Source: an uncultured Verrucomicrobiota bacterium (GTDB lineage Bacteria > Verrucomicrobiota > Verrucomicrobiia > Chthoniobacterales > SZAS-18). Taken from it: a stretch of DNA of 6,360 nt. Positions 6,093-6,360 of the stretch are shown here, one piece after another. The first letter of the stretch is position 1; the number at the start of each line of letters is the position of its first letter. The DNA lies in contig CALMVM010000537.1 of the NCBI GenBank assembly GCA_937873255.1, forward strand, positions 1 to 6,360, written 5' to 3'. The translations under genes were made by a program, and so were the position numbers. The notes beneath the pieces were generated by a model that was given only the letters and a program-made list of their open reading frames with translations, was not told where the DNA came from and searched no databases.

Positions 6093-6360
6093 ATGTCCCA
6101 CGATTCCCACCACGACTCCGATTCCGATCACGAACGCGGCACGCTCCAGACCCGCCGCTCTTTCCTACGCACCAGCCTGCTCGGCGCGGCGGCGAGTTGG
6201 ACGCTGCCGACATTCATCAACTCGACCTTCAACGTCCTCCATGCCGATGCCGCCGACCGCGCGACGCAGATCGCCACCGGCACCGACGGCCCCATCCTCG
6301 TCGTCCTCCAGCAGGCGGGCGGCAACGACGGCCTCAACATGCTCCCCCCCTGGGCCGACG
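6093..6360 (+). CDS. DUF1501 family protein with twin-arginine signal, 3' end cut by window
   Basis: The first 89 codons of a DUF1501 protein (a family related to sulfatase/alkaline-phosphatase folds, function not established). The N-terminus has a His/Asp/Ser-rich stretch of about 15 residues (MSHDSHHDSDSDHERG), then a twin-arginine motif TRRSFLRTS (20-28) and a modestly hydrophobic segment, LLGAAASWTLPTF (29-41). This predicts Tat-dependent export as a folded protein. The family's opening signature ILVVLQQAGGNDGLN (68-82) follows, where related proteins have LVVLxLxGGNDGLN. The ATG at 6093 is the first start after the DUF1800 stop and gives the expected Tat layout. It is preceded by ATTTCTTTTCCC, pyrimidine-rich like its partner's leader. 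The 27-nt spacing to DUF1800 supports cotranscription. The frame runs off the right edge. Confidence 0.93.
   Translation, partial: MSHDSHHDSDSDHERGTLQTRRSFLRTSLLGAAASWTLPTFINSTFNVLHADAADRATQIATGTDGPILVVLQQAGGNDGLNMLPPWAD

Overview
The window is GC-rich bacterial chromosomal DNA with five clear protein-coding genes plus the first 89 codons of a sixth. No rRNA, tRNA, CRISPR array or transposase is visible. The DUF1800/DUF1501 pair, the high GC content, the lack of Shine-Dalgarno motifs and two intergenic palindromic repeats suggest a Verrucomicrobia (Opitutales-like) or Planctomycetes-type organism. This is a judgement from gene content and memory of similar genomes, not a database result.

Layout. 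(1) Positions 1-698, + strand: the 3' part of a zinc/manganese-type ABC transporter permease. (2) Positions 699-805: a short AT-richer gap with an operator-like inverted repeat, followed by a DltE-like short-chain dehydrogenase (806-1582, +). (3) Positions 1583-1768: the gap between convergent genes, nearly filled by a complex palindromic repeat of about 160 bp with 22-bp perfect arms. (4) Complement strand: a membrane-anchored M48 metalloprotease (1769-2620), preceded on the same strand by a beta-CASP metallo-beta-lactamase-fold nuclease (2698-4134). The 77-nt spacing allows cotranscription. (5) Positions 4135-4550: a divergent intergenic region with a hairpin just before the nuclease start and a 127-bp imperfect palindrome made of GGAGACACAGAG-type units. 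(6) + strand: a DUF1800 protein (4551-6065), then after 27 nt a DUF1501 protein with a twin-arginine signal, cut by the window end (6093-6360).

Functional links. The DUF1800-DUF1501 pair is a recurrent two-gene unit of unknown function, in which the second partner looks Tat-exported and the first shows no signal peptide. The nuclease and the protease may be coexpressed, but nothing in the sequence ties their activities together. The dehydrogenase appears to be separately regulated. The features most worth a second look are the two palindromic repeats, the shared pyrimidine-rich leaders directly before start codons, and the export asymmetry of the DUF1800/DUF1501 pair. Nothing here amounts to an obviously new biological system.
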